A DNA stretch of 64,000 nt from the NCBI RefSeq assembly GCF_041908905.1, contig NZ_JAYREK010000004.1, forward strand, positions 97,127-161,126, given 5' to 3'. Below, in pieces: positions 1-8,314 of the stretch (positions within the stretch are counted from its first letter, which is position 1; every line of letters starts with the position of its first letter). Below the pieces are notes generated by a model. It ran no database searches. It saw only the letters and a program-made list of their open reading frames with translations, and was not told the origin of the DNA. A program made the position numbers and the translations under genes. Source of the stretch: Zoogloea sp041908905. GTDB taxonomy: Bacteria > Pseudomonadota > Gammaproteobacteria > Burkholderiales > Rhodocyclaceae.

Positions 1-921
1 CTGTGTGCCGCCCTGGCGCGACGTGACTGGGCGGCGCGGCTGGTCGTCATCGGCGACCGCGGCCTGATCGCCGAGCGCGTCCATGGCATCGCCCCGGAGG
101 TCCCGGTGGCCGACTACGCCCCGGGCGCGGCGCCCGCCCCCGGCAGCCTCGAAGTGCTGCACGTGCCGCTGGCAGTGCCGGCGGTGGCGGGGCGGCTGGA
201 TGCCGCCAACGGGCGCTACGTGCTCGACGTGCTCGACCGGGCCATCGCCGGCTGCAAGTCAGGCGAGTTTGCCGGCATGGTCACCGCGCCGGTGCACAAG
301 GGCATCATCTGCGAGGCCGGCGTGCCCTTCTCGGGCCACACCGAATATCTGGCCGAAGCCACCGCCACCCCGCTGGTGGTGATGATGCTCGTCGGCGGCG
401 GCCTGCGCGTGGCCCTCGCCACCACCCACCTGCCGCTCAAGGACGTCTCCGCGGCGATCACCCGCCCGCTGCTCACCGACACCCTGCGCATCCTGGACCG
501 CGACCTCCGCCAGCGCTTCGGCCTGCCCGCGCCGCGCATCCTGGTGGCTGGGCTCAACCCCCACGCGGGGGAGGGCGGCCACATGGGTACCGAGGAGATC
601 GAGGTGATCACGCCGGTGCTCGACGCCCTGCGCATGGATGGCATGCAGCTCGTCGGCCCGCTGCCCGCCGACACCCTGTTCGTGCCCCACACCCTGCAGC
701 ACGGCGACGCGGTGCTCGCCATGTACCACGACCAGGGCCTGCCGGTGCTCAAGCACGCCAGCTTCGGTGGCGGCGTCAATGTCACCCTCGGGCTGCCCAT
801 CGTGCGCACCTCCGTTGACCACGGCACCGCCCTCGACTTGGCCGGCACCGGCAAGGCCGACCCGGGCAGCCTGTTCGCCGCCGTCGAGCTGGCCATCGCG
901 ATGGCCGGCGGGCGGCCATGA
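1..921 (+). CDS. pdxA: 4-hydroxythreonine-4-phosphate dehydrogenase PdxA (5' end outside window)
   Basis: PdxA makes the 3-amino-2-oxopropyl phosphate precursor of pyridoxal phosphate in the cytoplasm. The frame is open from base 1, so only the N-terminus is missing; 306 residues are visible. Diagnostic metal- and substrate-binding segments are present: GHTEYLAE, HAGEGGHMG and YHDQGLPVLK. The stop codon overlaps the ATG of the next gene (ATGA at 918-921), so the two are translationally coupled. pdxA followed closely by rsmA is the classical proteobacterial order (surA-pdxA-rsmA), here with one inserted gene. Identity is certain; only the start is unknown. Confidence 0.97.
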   Translation: MCAALARRDWAARLVVIGDRGLIAERVHGIAPEVPVADYAPGAAPAPGSLEVLHVPLAVPAVAGRLDAANGRYVLDVLDRAIAGCKSGEFAGMVTAPVHKGIICEAGVPFSGHTEYLAEATATPLVVMMLVGGGLRVALATTHLPLKDVSAAITRPLLTDTLRILDRDLRQRFGLPAPRILVAGLNPHAGEGGHMGTEEIEVITPVLDALRMDGMQLVGPLPADTLFVPHTLQHGDAVLAMYHDQGLPVLKHASFGGGVNVTLGLPIVRTSVDHGTALDLAGTGKADPGSLFAAVELAIAMAGGRP

Positions 922-1811
922 ACCTCCGCCGGCGCCTGCTCGTCGCCGCAGCGGCCAGCCTCGGCCTCGCCGCCTGCGGGGCCCAGCCCACTCGGCCCGA
1001 GCCGCCCACGCCGCGGGCGGCGCCCCGCAAGCCCCGTGTCGCGCTGGCCCTGGGCGGCGGTGCGGCCCGCGGCTTCGCCCACATCGGCGTGATCAAGGCC
1101 CTCGAGACCAGCGGCATCGGCGTCGACGTGGTGGTTGGCACCAGCGCCGGCTCGGTGGTCGGCGCGCTGTATGCCGCGGGCCACGGCCCCTTCGAGCTGC
1201 AGAAGCTGGCGATCCAGCTCGACGAAGCCGCAGTCACCGACTGGAGCCTATTCGACCGCGGCCTGATCAAGGGCGAGGCGCTGGAGCGCTTCATCAACAC
1301 CCACGTGGGGGGGCGCCCCATCGAGGGGCTGCGCCGGCGTTTCGCGGCGGTGGCCACCGACCTGCAGAGCGGCGAGCCCATCGTGTTCCAGCGCGGCAAC
1401 ACCGGCACCGCGGTGCGCGCCTCTTCGTCCATCCCTGGAGTGTTCCCGCCGGTCACCATCGGCGGTCGCGAATATGTGGACGGCGGCCTCGTCGCGCCGA
1501 TCCCGGTCCGCGCGGCCCGCGGGCTGGGGGCCGACCTGGTCATCGCGGTGGATATCTCCAGCCGCCCCAGCGGCAAGACCAAGGCCGGCAGCCTGGACGT
1601 GCTCCTCGACACCATCTCCATCATGGGCGGCGCCCTCGGCAAGACCGAGCTCGCGGCCGCCGACGTGCTGATCCGCCCCGAGCTGCGCGGCCTGCCCGCC
1701 ACCAACTTCCAGCAGCGCCACGAGGCCATCCTCGAAGGCGAGAAGGCCGGCTTTGCCGCCATTCCCCGGGTGCGCGAGGCCATCGCCGCCTGGGAGCGCA
1801 AGCACCCCTGA
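918..1811 (+). CDS. patatin-like phospholipase lipoprotein, RssA family
   Basis: 297-residue serine hydrolase of the patatin/RssA family. The N-terminus is a lipoprotein signal with lipobox LAAC (Cys20), so it is probably membrane-anchored. The oxyanion loop GGGAARGFAHIG (about 46-57), the nucleophile elbow GTSAG (74-78, Ser76) and the DGG motif (about residue 188, catalytic Asp) are all intact, so an active acyl hydrolase is expected. The substrate cannot be inferred. The start overlaps the pdxA stop by four bases. A GC-rich hairpin follows before rsmA. Confidence 0.9.
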   Translation: MNLRRRLLVAAAASLGLAACGAQPTRPEPPTPRAAPRKPRVALALGGGAARGFAHIGVIKALETSGIGVDVVVGTSAGSVVGALYAAGHGPFELQKLAIQLDEAAVTDWSLFDRGLIKGEALERFINTHVGGRPIEGLRRRFAAVATDLQSGEPIVFQRGNTGTAVRASSSIPGVFPPVTIGGREYVDGGLVAPIPVRAARGLGADLVIAVDISSRPSGKTKAGSLDVLLDTISIMGGALGKTELAAADVLIRPELRGLPATNFQQRHEAILEGEKAGFAAIPRVREAIAAWERKHP

Positions 1812-1820
1812 ACAAACCCC

Positions 1821-1847
1821 GCCGGCTCCAGGGCAGCCTGGGCCGGC
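1821..1847 (+). terminator. GC-rich hairpin between the patatin gene and rsmA
   Basis: The inverted repeat GCCGGC-T-CCAGG / CCTGG-GCCGGC has a four-base loop and a single bulged T. No clear T tract follows (only gcttccctt), so it is more likely an attenuator or RNA-stabilising hairpin than an efficient intrinsic terminator. Confidence 0.45.
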
Positions 1848-1869
1848 GCTTCCCTTGAAGGACTCCCGG

Positions 1870-2661
1870 ATGAGCGATCAACACCTCGCGCGCAAGCGCT
1901 TCGGCCAGAACTTCCTGTCCGACCCCAACATCATCCGCAACATCATCGAGGCGATCCGCCCCCAGCCCGGCGACCGCATGGTCGAGATCGGCCCCGGCCT
2001 CGGCGCGATGACCGAGCCGCTGATGGCCCGCCTGGGGCACCTGCACGTGGTCGAGATCGACCGCGACCTGATCGCCCGCCTCAAGACCGCCCATTCGCCC
2101 GACGTGCTGACGATCCACGAGGGCGACGCCCTCAAGTTCGACTTCGGCAGCCTGGTGGCCGATGGTGCGCCGCTGCGGGTGGTCGGCAACCTGCCCTACA
2201 ACATCTCGACGCCCATCCTGTTCCACCTCGCGGCCTACGCCGACAAGGTCAAGGACATGACCTTCATGCTGCAGAAGGAGGTCGTGATGCGCATGGTGGC
2301 CGACCCCGGCACCGAGGAGTACGGCCGCCTGTCGGTGATGCTGCAGTACCGCTTCACCATGGGGCGCCTGTTCGATGTGCCGCCGGGGGCCTTCCGCCCG
2401 GCGCCCAAGGTGATGTCGAGCATCGTGCGGATGGTGCCGCGGCCGGTGGCCGAGTGCACCGCCAGCGACGAGGCCCTGCTCGGCAAGATCGTCACCGCCG
2501 CCTTCGGCCAGCGCCGCAAGACTCTCCGCAATACCCTGCGCGACTACCTCGACGAGGCCGGTTTCGCGGCCCTCGGCATCGACCCTGGCCTGCGCGGCGA
2601 GCGCCTCAGCGTTGCCGACTTCGTGCGCATCGCCAACCACGTGGCGCAGCAGGGCGCCTGA
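1870..2661 (+). CDS. rsmA: 16S rRNA (adenine1518/1519-N6)-dimethyltransferase RsmA (KsgA)
   Basis: Dimethylates the two adjacent adenosines of the 3' hairpin of 16S rRNA, a late 30S assembly step. 263 residues, normal for the family. The protein starts MSDQHLARKRFGQNFL, whose RFGQNFL is the family signature; an SAM-binding segment (EIGPGLGAMTE) and the catalytic NLPYN motif IV (about 107-111) follow. I chose the ATG at 1870, preceded by AAGGA, over an in-frame upstream ATG at 1753 that would overlap the preceding gene. The downstream neighbour is not the usual apaG but the peptide-export locus. Confidence 0.97.
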   Translation: MSDQHLARKRFGQNFLSDPNIIRNIIEAIRPQPGDRMVEIGPGLGAMTEPLMARLGHLHVVEIDRDLIARLKTAHSPDVLTIHEGDALKFDFGSLVADGAPLRVVGNLPYNISTPILFHLAAYADKVKDMTFMLQKEVVMRMVADPGTEEYGRLSVMLQYRFTMGRLFDVPPGAFRPAPKVMSSIVRMVPRPVAECTASDEALLGKIVTAAFGQRRKTLRNTLRDYLDEAGFAALGIDPGLRGERLSVADFVRIANHVAQQGA

Positions 2662-2845
2662 TGTTCGCAAGGTGCAAAAATTTCAATTTAAGTGAATTTG
2701 GTGAATTAGCCATGCAGGGGTGGAAATAAGTCACGGTCGGCGGATGCCCTGCCGCCTAGAGTGGTGTTGCTCCCGGATGTGCCCGACATGGGCACCGGGG
2801 GCGAGATTGAAACCCTTCAACCATCACTCCAGTGAGGTCTACAAA
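2662..2845 (+). promoter_or_regulatory. AT-rich leader/promoter region of the double-glycine peptide gene
   Basis: The 184-bp gap contains an island (about 2676-2710) much richer in A/T than the surrounding genome. It carries the direct repeat GTGAATT at 2692-2698 and 2701-2707, nine bases apart, possibly an operator. A weak sigma-70-like pair (TTTCAA, 17 bp, AATTAG) can be read in it. Further down, GTGCCC-GACAT-GGGCAC (2779-2795) is a perfect hairpin likely to lie in the 5' leader. A GTGAGG ribosome-binding site (about 2832-2837) precedes the ATG at 2846. Exact promoter position is uncertain. Confidence 0.4.
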
Positions 2846-3076
2846 ATGGCTATTCGTGAACTGTCTTCGAAGGAAATCGACAACGTCTCCGGCGGCACCT
2901 TCTGCCTGTTCGGCGGCCTGCTGAGCTGGACCACCAGCTGGTTCTCCAGCCTCTGCCAGCCCAAGACCACCTGCTACACCCCCCCGAGCTCCGGCTGCTA
3001 TACCCCCCCGAGCTCCGGCTGTTACACGCCGCCGACCTCCGGCTGCAACACCCAGCCCACCTACGGCTGCAACTAA
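2846..3076 (+). CDS. double-glycine-leader secreted peptide with Cys-Pro octapeptide repeats
   Basis: A 76-residue precursor. Residues 1-17 (MAIRELSSKEIDNVSGG) match the class II bacteriocin/microcin double-glycine leader: charged ELxxxEI, hydrophobic V, and GG at the cleavage site. Cleavage would release a 59-residue mature peptide starting TFCLFGG. It has a hydrophobic segment (about 18-37 of the precursor) bounded by two cysteines, then repeats of CYTPPSSG (three near-identical copies, one diverged CNTQPTYG) and a final CN. Seven cysteines in the mature part allow disulfides or post-translational change. The three following genes encode a complete exporter whose ABC protein has the matching leader peptidase. 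I recognise no described peptide family. No immunity protein gene lies next to it, so a toxin role is not established. Confidence 0.85.
   Translation: MAIRELSSKEIDNVSGGTFCLFGGLLSWTTSWFSSLCQPKTTCYTPPSSGCYTPPSSGCYTPPTSGCNTQPTYGCN
2972..3067 (+). repeat. four tandem 24-bp units coding the octapeptide repeat
   Basis: Units at 2972-2995, 2996-3019, 3020-3043 and 3044-3067. The first two differ by one base (tgctac/tgctat), the third by a few, and the fourth is diverged. Each codes Cys-(Tyr/Asn)-Thr-(Pro/Gln)-Pro-(Ser/Thr)-(Ser/Tyr)-Gly. The near identity of units 1 and 2 points to recent duplication; copy number could vary between strains. Confidence 0.9.
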
Positions 3077-3121
3077 GCCGGCCCTGACCGGCGAGCGGCC
3101 GTCGCCGACGGGTGACGGCCG

Positions 3122-3159
3122 ACGGCGGCGGCACGCCTCGCCCGAGGCGCCGCCGCCGT
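3122..3159 (+). terminator. long hairpin between peptide gene and exporter genes
   Basis: ACGGCGGCGGC / GCCGCCGCCGT is a perfect 11-bp inverted repeat, and inside it GCCTCG / CGAGGC forms a second stem. No T tract follows. Placed just after a peptide gene and before its exporter genes, it suits partial termination or 3'-end protection of the short peptide mRNA, giving much more peptide than transporter. Confidence 0.55.
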
Positions 3160-3280
3160 GTGCATTCCGGCCGGCAGTTTGCACTTCCTTGCATCCCCGC
3201 TGCCGCCTCGCGGCAAAACTGCGCAGCGGACGTGCCGCCGGGCTGCGATCCTGAGCGCCCGAGCCCCCACGAGACCCATC

Positions 3281-4543
3281 GTGAAAGACGAGTCCCTCTT
3301 CCGTACCGAGGCGCTGGAGGCCCAGCGGACCAACTGGCTGGGGCCGGTGGTCCTCGCCCAGCCCCTCTCCTTCGCCATTCAGGCCGCCCTGGCCGGGCTG
3401 GCCGCGGCGGCCCTGATCGCCCTGTTCGCCTTCGGCAGCTACACCAAGCGCACCACCGTGGGCGGGCAATTGCTGCCGGCCGGTGGCTGGTCGAAGGTTT
3501 ATCCCCAGCAGGCCGGCGTGGTCACCGACAAGCGGGTGCGCGAGGGGCAGCCGGTGCGCCGGGGCGACGTGCTCTACGTGCTGTCCCTCGACCGCCGCAG
3601 CGACGCCGCCTCGGGGGGGCTGGCCGGCATCAGCGAGCAGGTGGCCGCCCGGCGCAACAGCCTACGCGCCGAGCTCGGCAAGACCGAATCCCTGCAGCAG
3701 GAGCAACGCGCCGCCCTGCTGCGCAAGCGCGAGGCCTTCGAGGCCGAGCTGCGGGTGATCGCCGAATCCATCGCCGGGCAGAAGAGCCGCATCGCCTTGG
3801 CCGAGGACACCCTGGCGCGCTACCGCGGCCTGCTCGAGAAGGACTACATCGCCGGCGAGCAGGTGCAACTGCGCGAGGCCGACCTGATCGACCAGCGCTC
3901 CCGGCTCCAGGCCCTGGAGCGCGACCGGCTGAACGTGCAGCGCGAGCTGACCCTGCTCGGCGGCGAACTCCAGCGCCAGCCCCTCGAGCAGTCCCGCGAG
4001 CTCTCCGAGCTGCGCCGCAATATCTCCAGCACCGACCAGGAGCTCGCCGAGAGCGAGCTGCGCCGCCAGGTGCTGATCCTCGCGCCGCGGGACGGCGTGG
4101 CCACCGCGGTGACCGCCGAGGTGGGGCAGAGCGTGGACGGCAGCCGCCCGGTGGTGTCCATCGTGCCCCCCGACGGGCGCCTGCAGGCCCACCTCTTTGC
4201 GCCGAGCAAGGCGGTGGGCTTCGTGCGCGAGGGCGACCGGGTGATGGTGCGCCTCGACCCCTACCCGTACCAGAAATTCGGCCATCTGCCCGCGCGCGTC
4301 ACCCAGGTCGCGCGGGTGGCCCTGTCCGGGCAGGAGCTGTCGGCCCTCGGCCTCGGCGAGGCCGCGGCGACGGAGCCCCTCTACCGCATCACCGCCGAGC
4401 TGGACGCCCAGACCATCACCGCCTACGGCGAAGCCCGCCCGCTGCAGGTGGGCATGCAGCTGCAGGCCGACATCATGCAGGAGCGCCGCAAGCTCTACGA
4501 ATGGGTGCTCGAGCCGCTGCTGACCATCTCCGGCAAGCTCTAG
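3281..4543 (+). CDS. HlyD-family membrane fusion (periplasmic adaptor) protein of a type I secretion system
   Basis: 420 residues from the GTG at 3281 (VKDESLFRTEALEAQRTNW); an upstream in-frame ATG at 3158 would add an implausible basic stretch. A short cytoplasmic N-terminus is followed by one membrane segment (about 31-53), a beta/lipoyl half-motif (about 58-105), a long coiled-coil hairpin rich in Glu/Arg/Leu (about 110-290), the second lipoyl half and a C-terminal beta-barrel/membrane-proximal region. This is the CvaA-type adaptor used with C39-peptidase ABC transporters; it bridges the inner-membrane ABC protein to the TolC channel. It is followed 33 bp later by the ABC gene. Confidence 0.92.
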   Translation: MKDESLFRTEALEAQRTNWLGPVVLAQPLSFAIQAALAGLAAAALIALFAFGSYTKRTTVGGQLLPAGGWSKVYPQQAGVVTDKRVREGQPVRRGDVLYVLSLDRRSDAASGGLAGISEQVAARRNSLRAELGKTESLQQEQRAALLRKREAFEAELRVIAESIAGQKSRIALAEDTLARYRGLLEKDYIAGEQVQLREADLIDQRSRLQALERDRLNVQRELTLLGGELQRQPLEQSRELSELRRNISSTDQELAESELRRQVLILAPRDGVATAVTAEVGQSVDGSRPVVSIVPPDGRLQAHLFAPSKAVGFVREGDRVMVRLDPYPYQKFGHLPARVTQVARVALSGQELSALGLGEAAATEPLYRITAELDAQTITAYGEARPLQVGMQLQADIMQERRKLYEWVLEPLLTISGKL

Positions 4544-4576
4544 CGCCCGGCCCGCCGCCCCCACACGACCTCCGCC

Positions 4577-6730
4577 ATGTCCCTGATCACCCAACTGCCC
4601 GGCCTGTTCGGGCGCACCCTGCCGGTCATCCTGCAGACCGAGGCCACCGAGTGCGGCCTCGCCTGCCTGGGCATGGTCAGCGGCTACCACGGCCAGCGCA
4701 CCGACCTGGCCACCCTGCGCCGCCGCTTCTCGATCTCCCAGTACGGGGCGACCCTGGCCCAGCTGATCGGCATCGCCAACGCCCTCGGCCTGGCCAGCCG
4801 GCCCCTGCGCCTCGACCTCGAAGACCTGCCCCAGCTGCGCACGCCGTGCATCCTGCACTGGAACCTCAACCATTTCGTGGTGCTGAAGAAGGCCACCGGG
4901 CGGGGCATCGTGATCCACGACCCGGCCACCGGCCAGCGCCAGGTGTCGATGGACGAGGTCTCCCGCTGTTTCACCGGGGTGGCCCTGGAGCTGTGGCCGT
5001 CGGCGAGCTTCCGGCCGGCCGCGCCGCCGCCGTCGATCCGCTTCCGCGACCTCATCGGGCGGGTCGATGGCCTGCTCGGCGCCGGCACCCAGGTGCTGGT
5101 GCTGGCGGTGGCGCTGGAGGTGTTCGCGCTGGTCAGCCCCTTCTACCTGCAGTGGGTCATCGACCACGTGCTGCTGTCGGCCGACCGGGACCTGCTCACC
5201 ACGCTGGCCCTTGGCTTCGGCCTGCTGCTGATCCTCCAGCAGCTGTTCACGGCCCTGCGCGGCTGGCTGCTGCTGCACATCGGCACCCACCTCAGCCTGC
5301 AGTGGCAGGCCAACGTGTTCGCCCACCTGCTGCGGCTGCCGGTGGCGTATTTCGAGCGCCGCCACCTGGGCGACATCGTGTCGCGCTTCGGGGCGGTGGA
5401 CGAGATCCGCCGCCAGCTCACCGCGTCCTTCTTCTCGGCCCTCATCGACGGCCTGATGGCCGGCGTCACGCTGGCCATGATGTTCCTCTACAGCCCGCCG
5501 CTGGCCTGGCTGGCGGTGGGGGCGATGGTGGCCTACACGTTGATCCGCAGCCTGTGGTTCCGGCCGCTGCGCCTCGCCACCGAGCAGGAGATCGTGCACC
5601 ACGCCAGCCAGCAGAGCCACTTCCTCGAGACGGTGCGCGGCATCAAGGCGGTCAAGCTGTTCCAGCGCCAGAACGAGCGCCGCTCCGGCTGGCTGAGCCT
5701 GGTGGCCGAGCAGGTCAACGCCAGCGTGCGCACCCAGCGCCTGGGCATCGCCTTCCAGACCACCAACGGGCTGCTGTTCGGGCTGGTGGGCATCGCCATC
5801 CTGTGGCTCGGCGCGCGGCAGACCCTCGACGGCGCGATGACCGTCGGCGTGCTGATGGCCTTCAAGGCCTACAAGGACCAGTTCGATGGCCGCCTCGCCG
5901 GCCTCGTCGAGAAGTACTTCGAGCTGCGCATGCTGCGCCTGCAGGGCGAGCGGCTGGCCGACATCGTGCTGACCCGCCCCGAGGCCGACGCCCCGCCGCC
6001 CGCCGGCGCCGACGCCCCGGTGCCGGCGATCCGCCTGCGCGGCCTGCGCTTCCGTTACGCCGACAGCGACCCGTGGGTGGTGGACGGCATCGACCTGGAC
6101 ATCCCGCCCGGCCAGTCGGTGGCCTTCGTCGGCCCCTCGGGCTGCGGCAAGAGCACCCTGATCAACCTCATCCTCGGCGTCTTCCCGCCCGTCGCGGGGG
6201 ACATCCAGATCGGCGATCTCAGCCTGCGTCAGGGCGGCGAGGCCTGCCGCGCGCTGATCGGCACGGTGATGCAGGACGACACCCTGTTCGCCGGCTCTAT
6301 CGCCGACAACATCTGCTTCTTCGACCCGGCCCCCGACCGCCGCCGCATTGAGGAGTGCGCCCGGCTGGCCCACATCCACGACGAGATCGCCGCGCTGCCG
6401 ATGGGCTACGGCACCCTGGTCGGCGACATGGGCACGGTGCTCTCCGGTGGCCAGAAGCAGCGCATCTTCCTGGCCCGGGCGCTGTACAAGCAGCCGCGCG
6501 TCCTGATCCTCGACGAGGCCACCAGCCACCTGGACGTGGACTGCGAGCAGGCGGTGAACCGGGCGATCCAGTCGCTGGCGCTGACCCGCATCATCGTCGC
6601 CCACCGCCCCGAGACCATCCTGAGCGCCGAGCGGGTGGTGGTGCTCGGCGGCGGCAAGGTGGTGGACGACCTCACCATCGCCGAGCTGCTAGCCCGCCAG
6701 TCGGCGGCGCCGGCGGAGTCCGCCCGGTGA
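4577..6730 (+). CDS. peptidase-C39 ABC transporter/processing permease (CvaB/bacteriocin-exporter type)
   Basis: 717 residues with three modules. (1) N-terminal C39 cysteine peptidase (about 10-145): the catalytic Cys26 in TECGLAC, His in NHFVVL and Asp in DPATG are all present, so it should cut after the double glycine of the peptide precursor. (2) Membrane domain (about 160-430) with several hydrophobic segments. (3) ABC ATPase: Walker A GPSGCGKST (about 519-527), signature LSGGQKQR (about 622), Walker B VLILDEATS (about 642), H-loop IIVAHRPE. It is closest in layout to colicin V secretion CvaB. The stop overlaps the GTG of the outer-membrane gene (GTGA), indicating one operon. Confidence 0.95.
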   Translation: MSLITQLPGLFGRTLPVILQTEATECGLACLGMVSGYHGQRTDLATLRRRFSISQYGATLAQLIGIANALGLASRPLRLDLEDLPQLRTPCILHWNLNHFVVLKKATGRGIVIHDPATGQRQVSMDEVSRCFTGVALELWPSASFRPAAPPPSIRFRDLIGRVDGLLGAGTQVLVLAVALEVFALVSPFYLQWVIDHVLLSADRDLLTTLALGFGLLLILQQLFTALRGWLLLHIGTHLSLQWQANVFAHLLRLPVAYFERRHLGDIVSRFGAVDEIRRQLTASFFSALIDGLMAGVTLAMMFLYSPPLAWLAVGAMVAYTLIRSLWFRPLRLATEQEIVHHASQQSHFLETVRGIKAVKLFQRQNERRSGWLSLVAEQVNASVRTQRLGIAFQTTNGLLFGLVGIAILWLGARQTLDGAMTVGVLMAFKAYKDQFDGRLAGLVEKYFELRMLRLQGERLADIVLTRPEADAPPPAGADAPVPAIRLRGLRFRYADSDPWVVDGIDLDIPPGQSVAFVGPSGCGKSTLINLILGVFPPVAGDIQIGDLSLRQGGEACRALIGTVMQDDTLFAGSIADNICFFDPAPDRRRIEECARLAHIHDEIAALPMGYGTLVGDMGTVLSGGQKQRIFLARALYKQPRVLILDEATSHLDVDCEQAVNRAIQSLALTRIIVAHRPETILSAERVVVLGGGKVVDDLTIAELLARQSAAPAESAR

Positions 6731-8154
6731 GGCGCGTCGCCCTTGCGCTGACCGCGCTGGCGGCGTGGGGCAGCGCGCAGGCCTTCGACCCGCTGGGCAG
6801 CGAGCGCCTGCTCGCCGCGCTGCCGCCCCCCGGCCAGTTGCCCCTTGATGCCGAGCTGGCGGGCGGCCCGGCCTGCCCGGCGCCGGGCGTCGATACCCGC
6901 GGGCCGATCAGCCTCGGCGAGGTGGTCAAGCGCGCCCTCTGCCACGACCCGCGCACCCGCCAGGCCTGGGCCGAGAGCCGGCTCCAGGCGGCCCGGCTGG
7001 GCGTGGCCCGCGCGGCTTACCTGCCGACGCTCACCGCTAGCCTGTCCGAGGCCCGCAGCGGCCAGACCGTCAGCCAGGGTGGCGCCAGCACCCGCACTGA
7101 TGCCGGCACCCGCAGCACCCGCCTCGACCTCGGCTGGAACCTCTTCGACTTCGGCCAGCGGGAGGCCAGCGTCGAGAGCGCCCGCCAGACCCTCCAGGCC
7201 GCCGTGGCCAGCCAGGACCTGGGCGTGCAGACGGTGTTCCTGGACGCCGCCAACGCCTACTTCGGGCTGCTCGCCGCCCAGGGCGAGCTGGCGGTGGCCC
7301 GGGAGGTGGAGCGCATCAACCTGGAGAGCTTCATGGCCGCCGAGGCCAAGCACGCCGCGGGCATCGGCGACCTCACCTCCAAGCTGCAGACCCAGACTGC
7401 CTTTGCCCAGGCGATCCTGGCCCGGGTGCGGGCCGAGGGCGCGCTGCGCAATGCCCGGGGCCGGCTGGCGGTGAGCATCGGCGAGTCGCCCCAGCGGCCG
7501 CTCACTGTGGAGGCCGACGATGCCCGCCTGCCCGACACCGACTTCGTGAAGGGCGTGGCCGACATGCTGGAGCTGGCCCAGCAGGCCCACCCCGAGCTGC
7601 GCGCCGCCCGCGCCCGCCTGGACGCTGCCCGCGCCCGCAGCAGCGCCGCCGGGCGGGCCTACCTGCCCACCCTCAGCCTCAGCGCCAGCCGCAGCCACAC
7701 CGGCAACGACTACGCCGCCGCCGCGGTGCCCGACCTGGCCCAGCGCGACAGCCGGGTCGCGCTGCAGCTCGCGGTGCCGATCTTCGACGGCTTTGCGAAG
7801 CACTACCAGCTGAAGGCCGCCGCCGCGGAGGTGGAGCTGGCCAGCGCCGACCTGCGCAGCGCCGAGCAGCGGGTGGCGCTGGAGGTGTGGCAGGCCTGGC
7901 AGACCCTGCAGAGCGAGACCGAGGCCCTCGCCGGCACCGAGAAGCTGCTGGGCTTCGCCACCAAGTCGCTGGAGGTGGCCCAGGGCCGCTTCAAGGCCGG
8001 GGTGGGCTCGACGCTGGAGCTCCTCGAAGCCCAGCGCGCCATGGCCGACGCGGCCCAGCAACGCATCAACGCCCTCGCCAGCTGGCGCGCCACCCGCCTG
8101 CGCCTGGCGGCCAGCCTGGGGCGGATCGGCTTCTGGAGCGTGCGGGAAGGGTGA
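6727..8154 (+). CDS. TolC-family outer-membrane channel of the type I secretion system
   Basis: 475 residues from the GTG at 6727 (VRRVALALTALAAWGSAQA, a Sec signal peptide cleaved before FDPL). Two homologous halves of long alpha-helical hairpins with beta-strand motifs are typical of the outer membrane efflux family: LDLGWNLFDFGQREAS in the first half and VALQLAVPIFDGFAKHYQ in the second, with helix ends like VGSTLELLEAQRAM. It would complete an inner membrane-periplasm-outer membrane conduit with the two preceding genes. A dedicated TolC homologue in the operon means export need not depend on the housekeeping TolC. Confidence 0.93.
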   Translation: MRRVALALTALAAWGSAQAFDPLGSERLLAALPPPGQLPLDAELAGGPACPAPGVDTRGPISLGEVVKRALCHDPRTRQAWAESRLQAARLGVARAAYLPTLTASLSEARSGQTVSQGGASTRTDAGTRSTRLDLGWNLFDFGQREASVESARQTLQAAVASQDLGVQTVFLDAANAYFGLLAAQGELAVAREVERINLESFMAAEAKHAAGIGDLTSKLQTQTAFAQAILARVRAEGALRNARGRLAVSIGESPQRPLTVEADDARLPDTDFVKGVADMLELAQQAHPELRAARARLDAARARSSAAGRAYLPTLSLSASRSHTGNDYAAAAVPDLAQRDSRVALQLAVPIFDGFAKHYQLKAAAAEVELASADLRSAEQRVALEVWQAWQTLQSETEALAGTEKLLGFATKSLEVAQGRFKAGVGSTLELLEAQRAMADAAQQRINALASWRATRLRLAASLGRIGFWSVREG

Positions 8155-8205
8155 CGCTGTGGTGGCCGGAGTGCCCTCCCGCGCGTTTCGGCCGCGTAAA
8201 CGGCA

Positions 8206-8228
8206 GCGCCCGGCCAGAGGCCGGGCGC
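8206..8228 (+). terminator. perfect hairpin after the export operon
   Basis: GCGCCCGGCC-AGA-GGCCGGGCGC, a perfect 10-bp stem with a triloop, lies 51 bp after the tolC-type stop and before a convergent gene. It has no T tract on either strand, so termination may be weak or factor-assisted. Confidence 0.5.
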
Positions 8229-8314
8229 CGAACCGGGCCGTGGTGGCTCTCAAGAAAACGCAAGGCTGCCCCAGGTTTCCTTGACCCCCACGGGGAGCCC
8301 GGCCCTGGGGGCGC

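Noticed and set aside
2846..3076. Siderophore-type (class IIb) microcin
   Set aside because: The C-terminus lacks the conserved Ser/Gly-rich end used for catecholate attachment, and no glycosyltransferase or esterase modification genes are present.
3662..6604. A 980-codon open frame on the minus strand across the exporter genes
   Set aside because: It lies opposite genes with full catalytic motifs, has repetitive Gly/Ala/Leu/His composition, and is explained by the high GC content suppressing stop codons.
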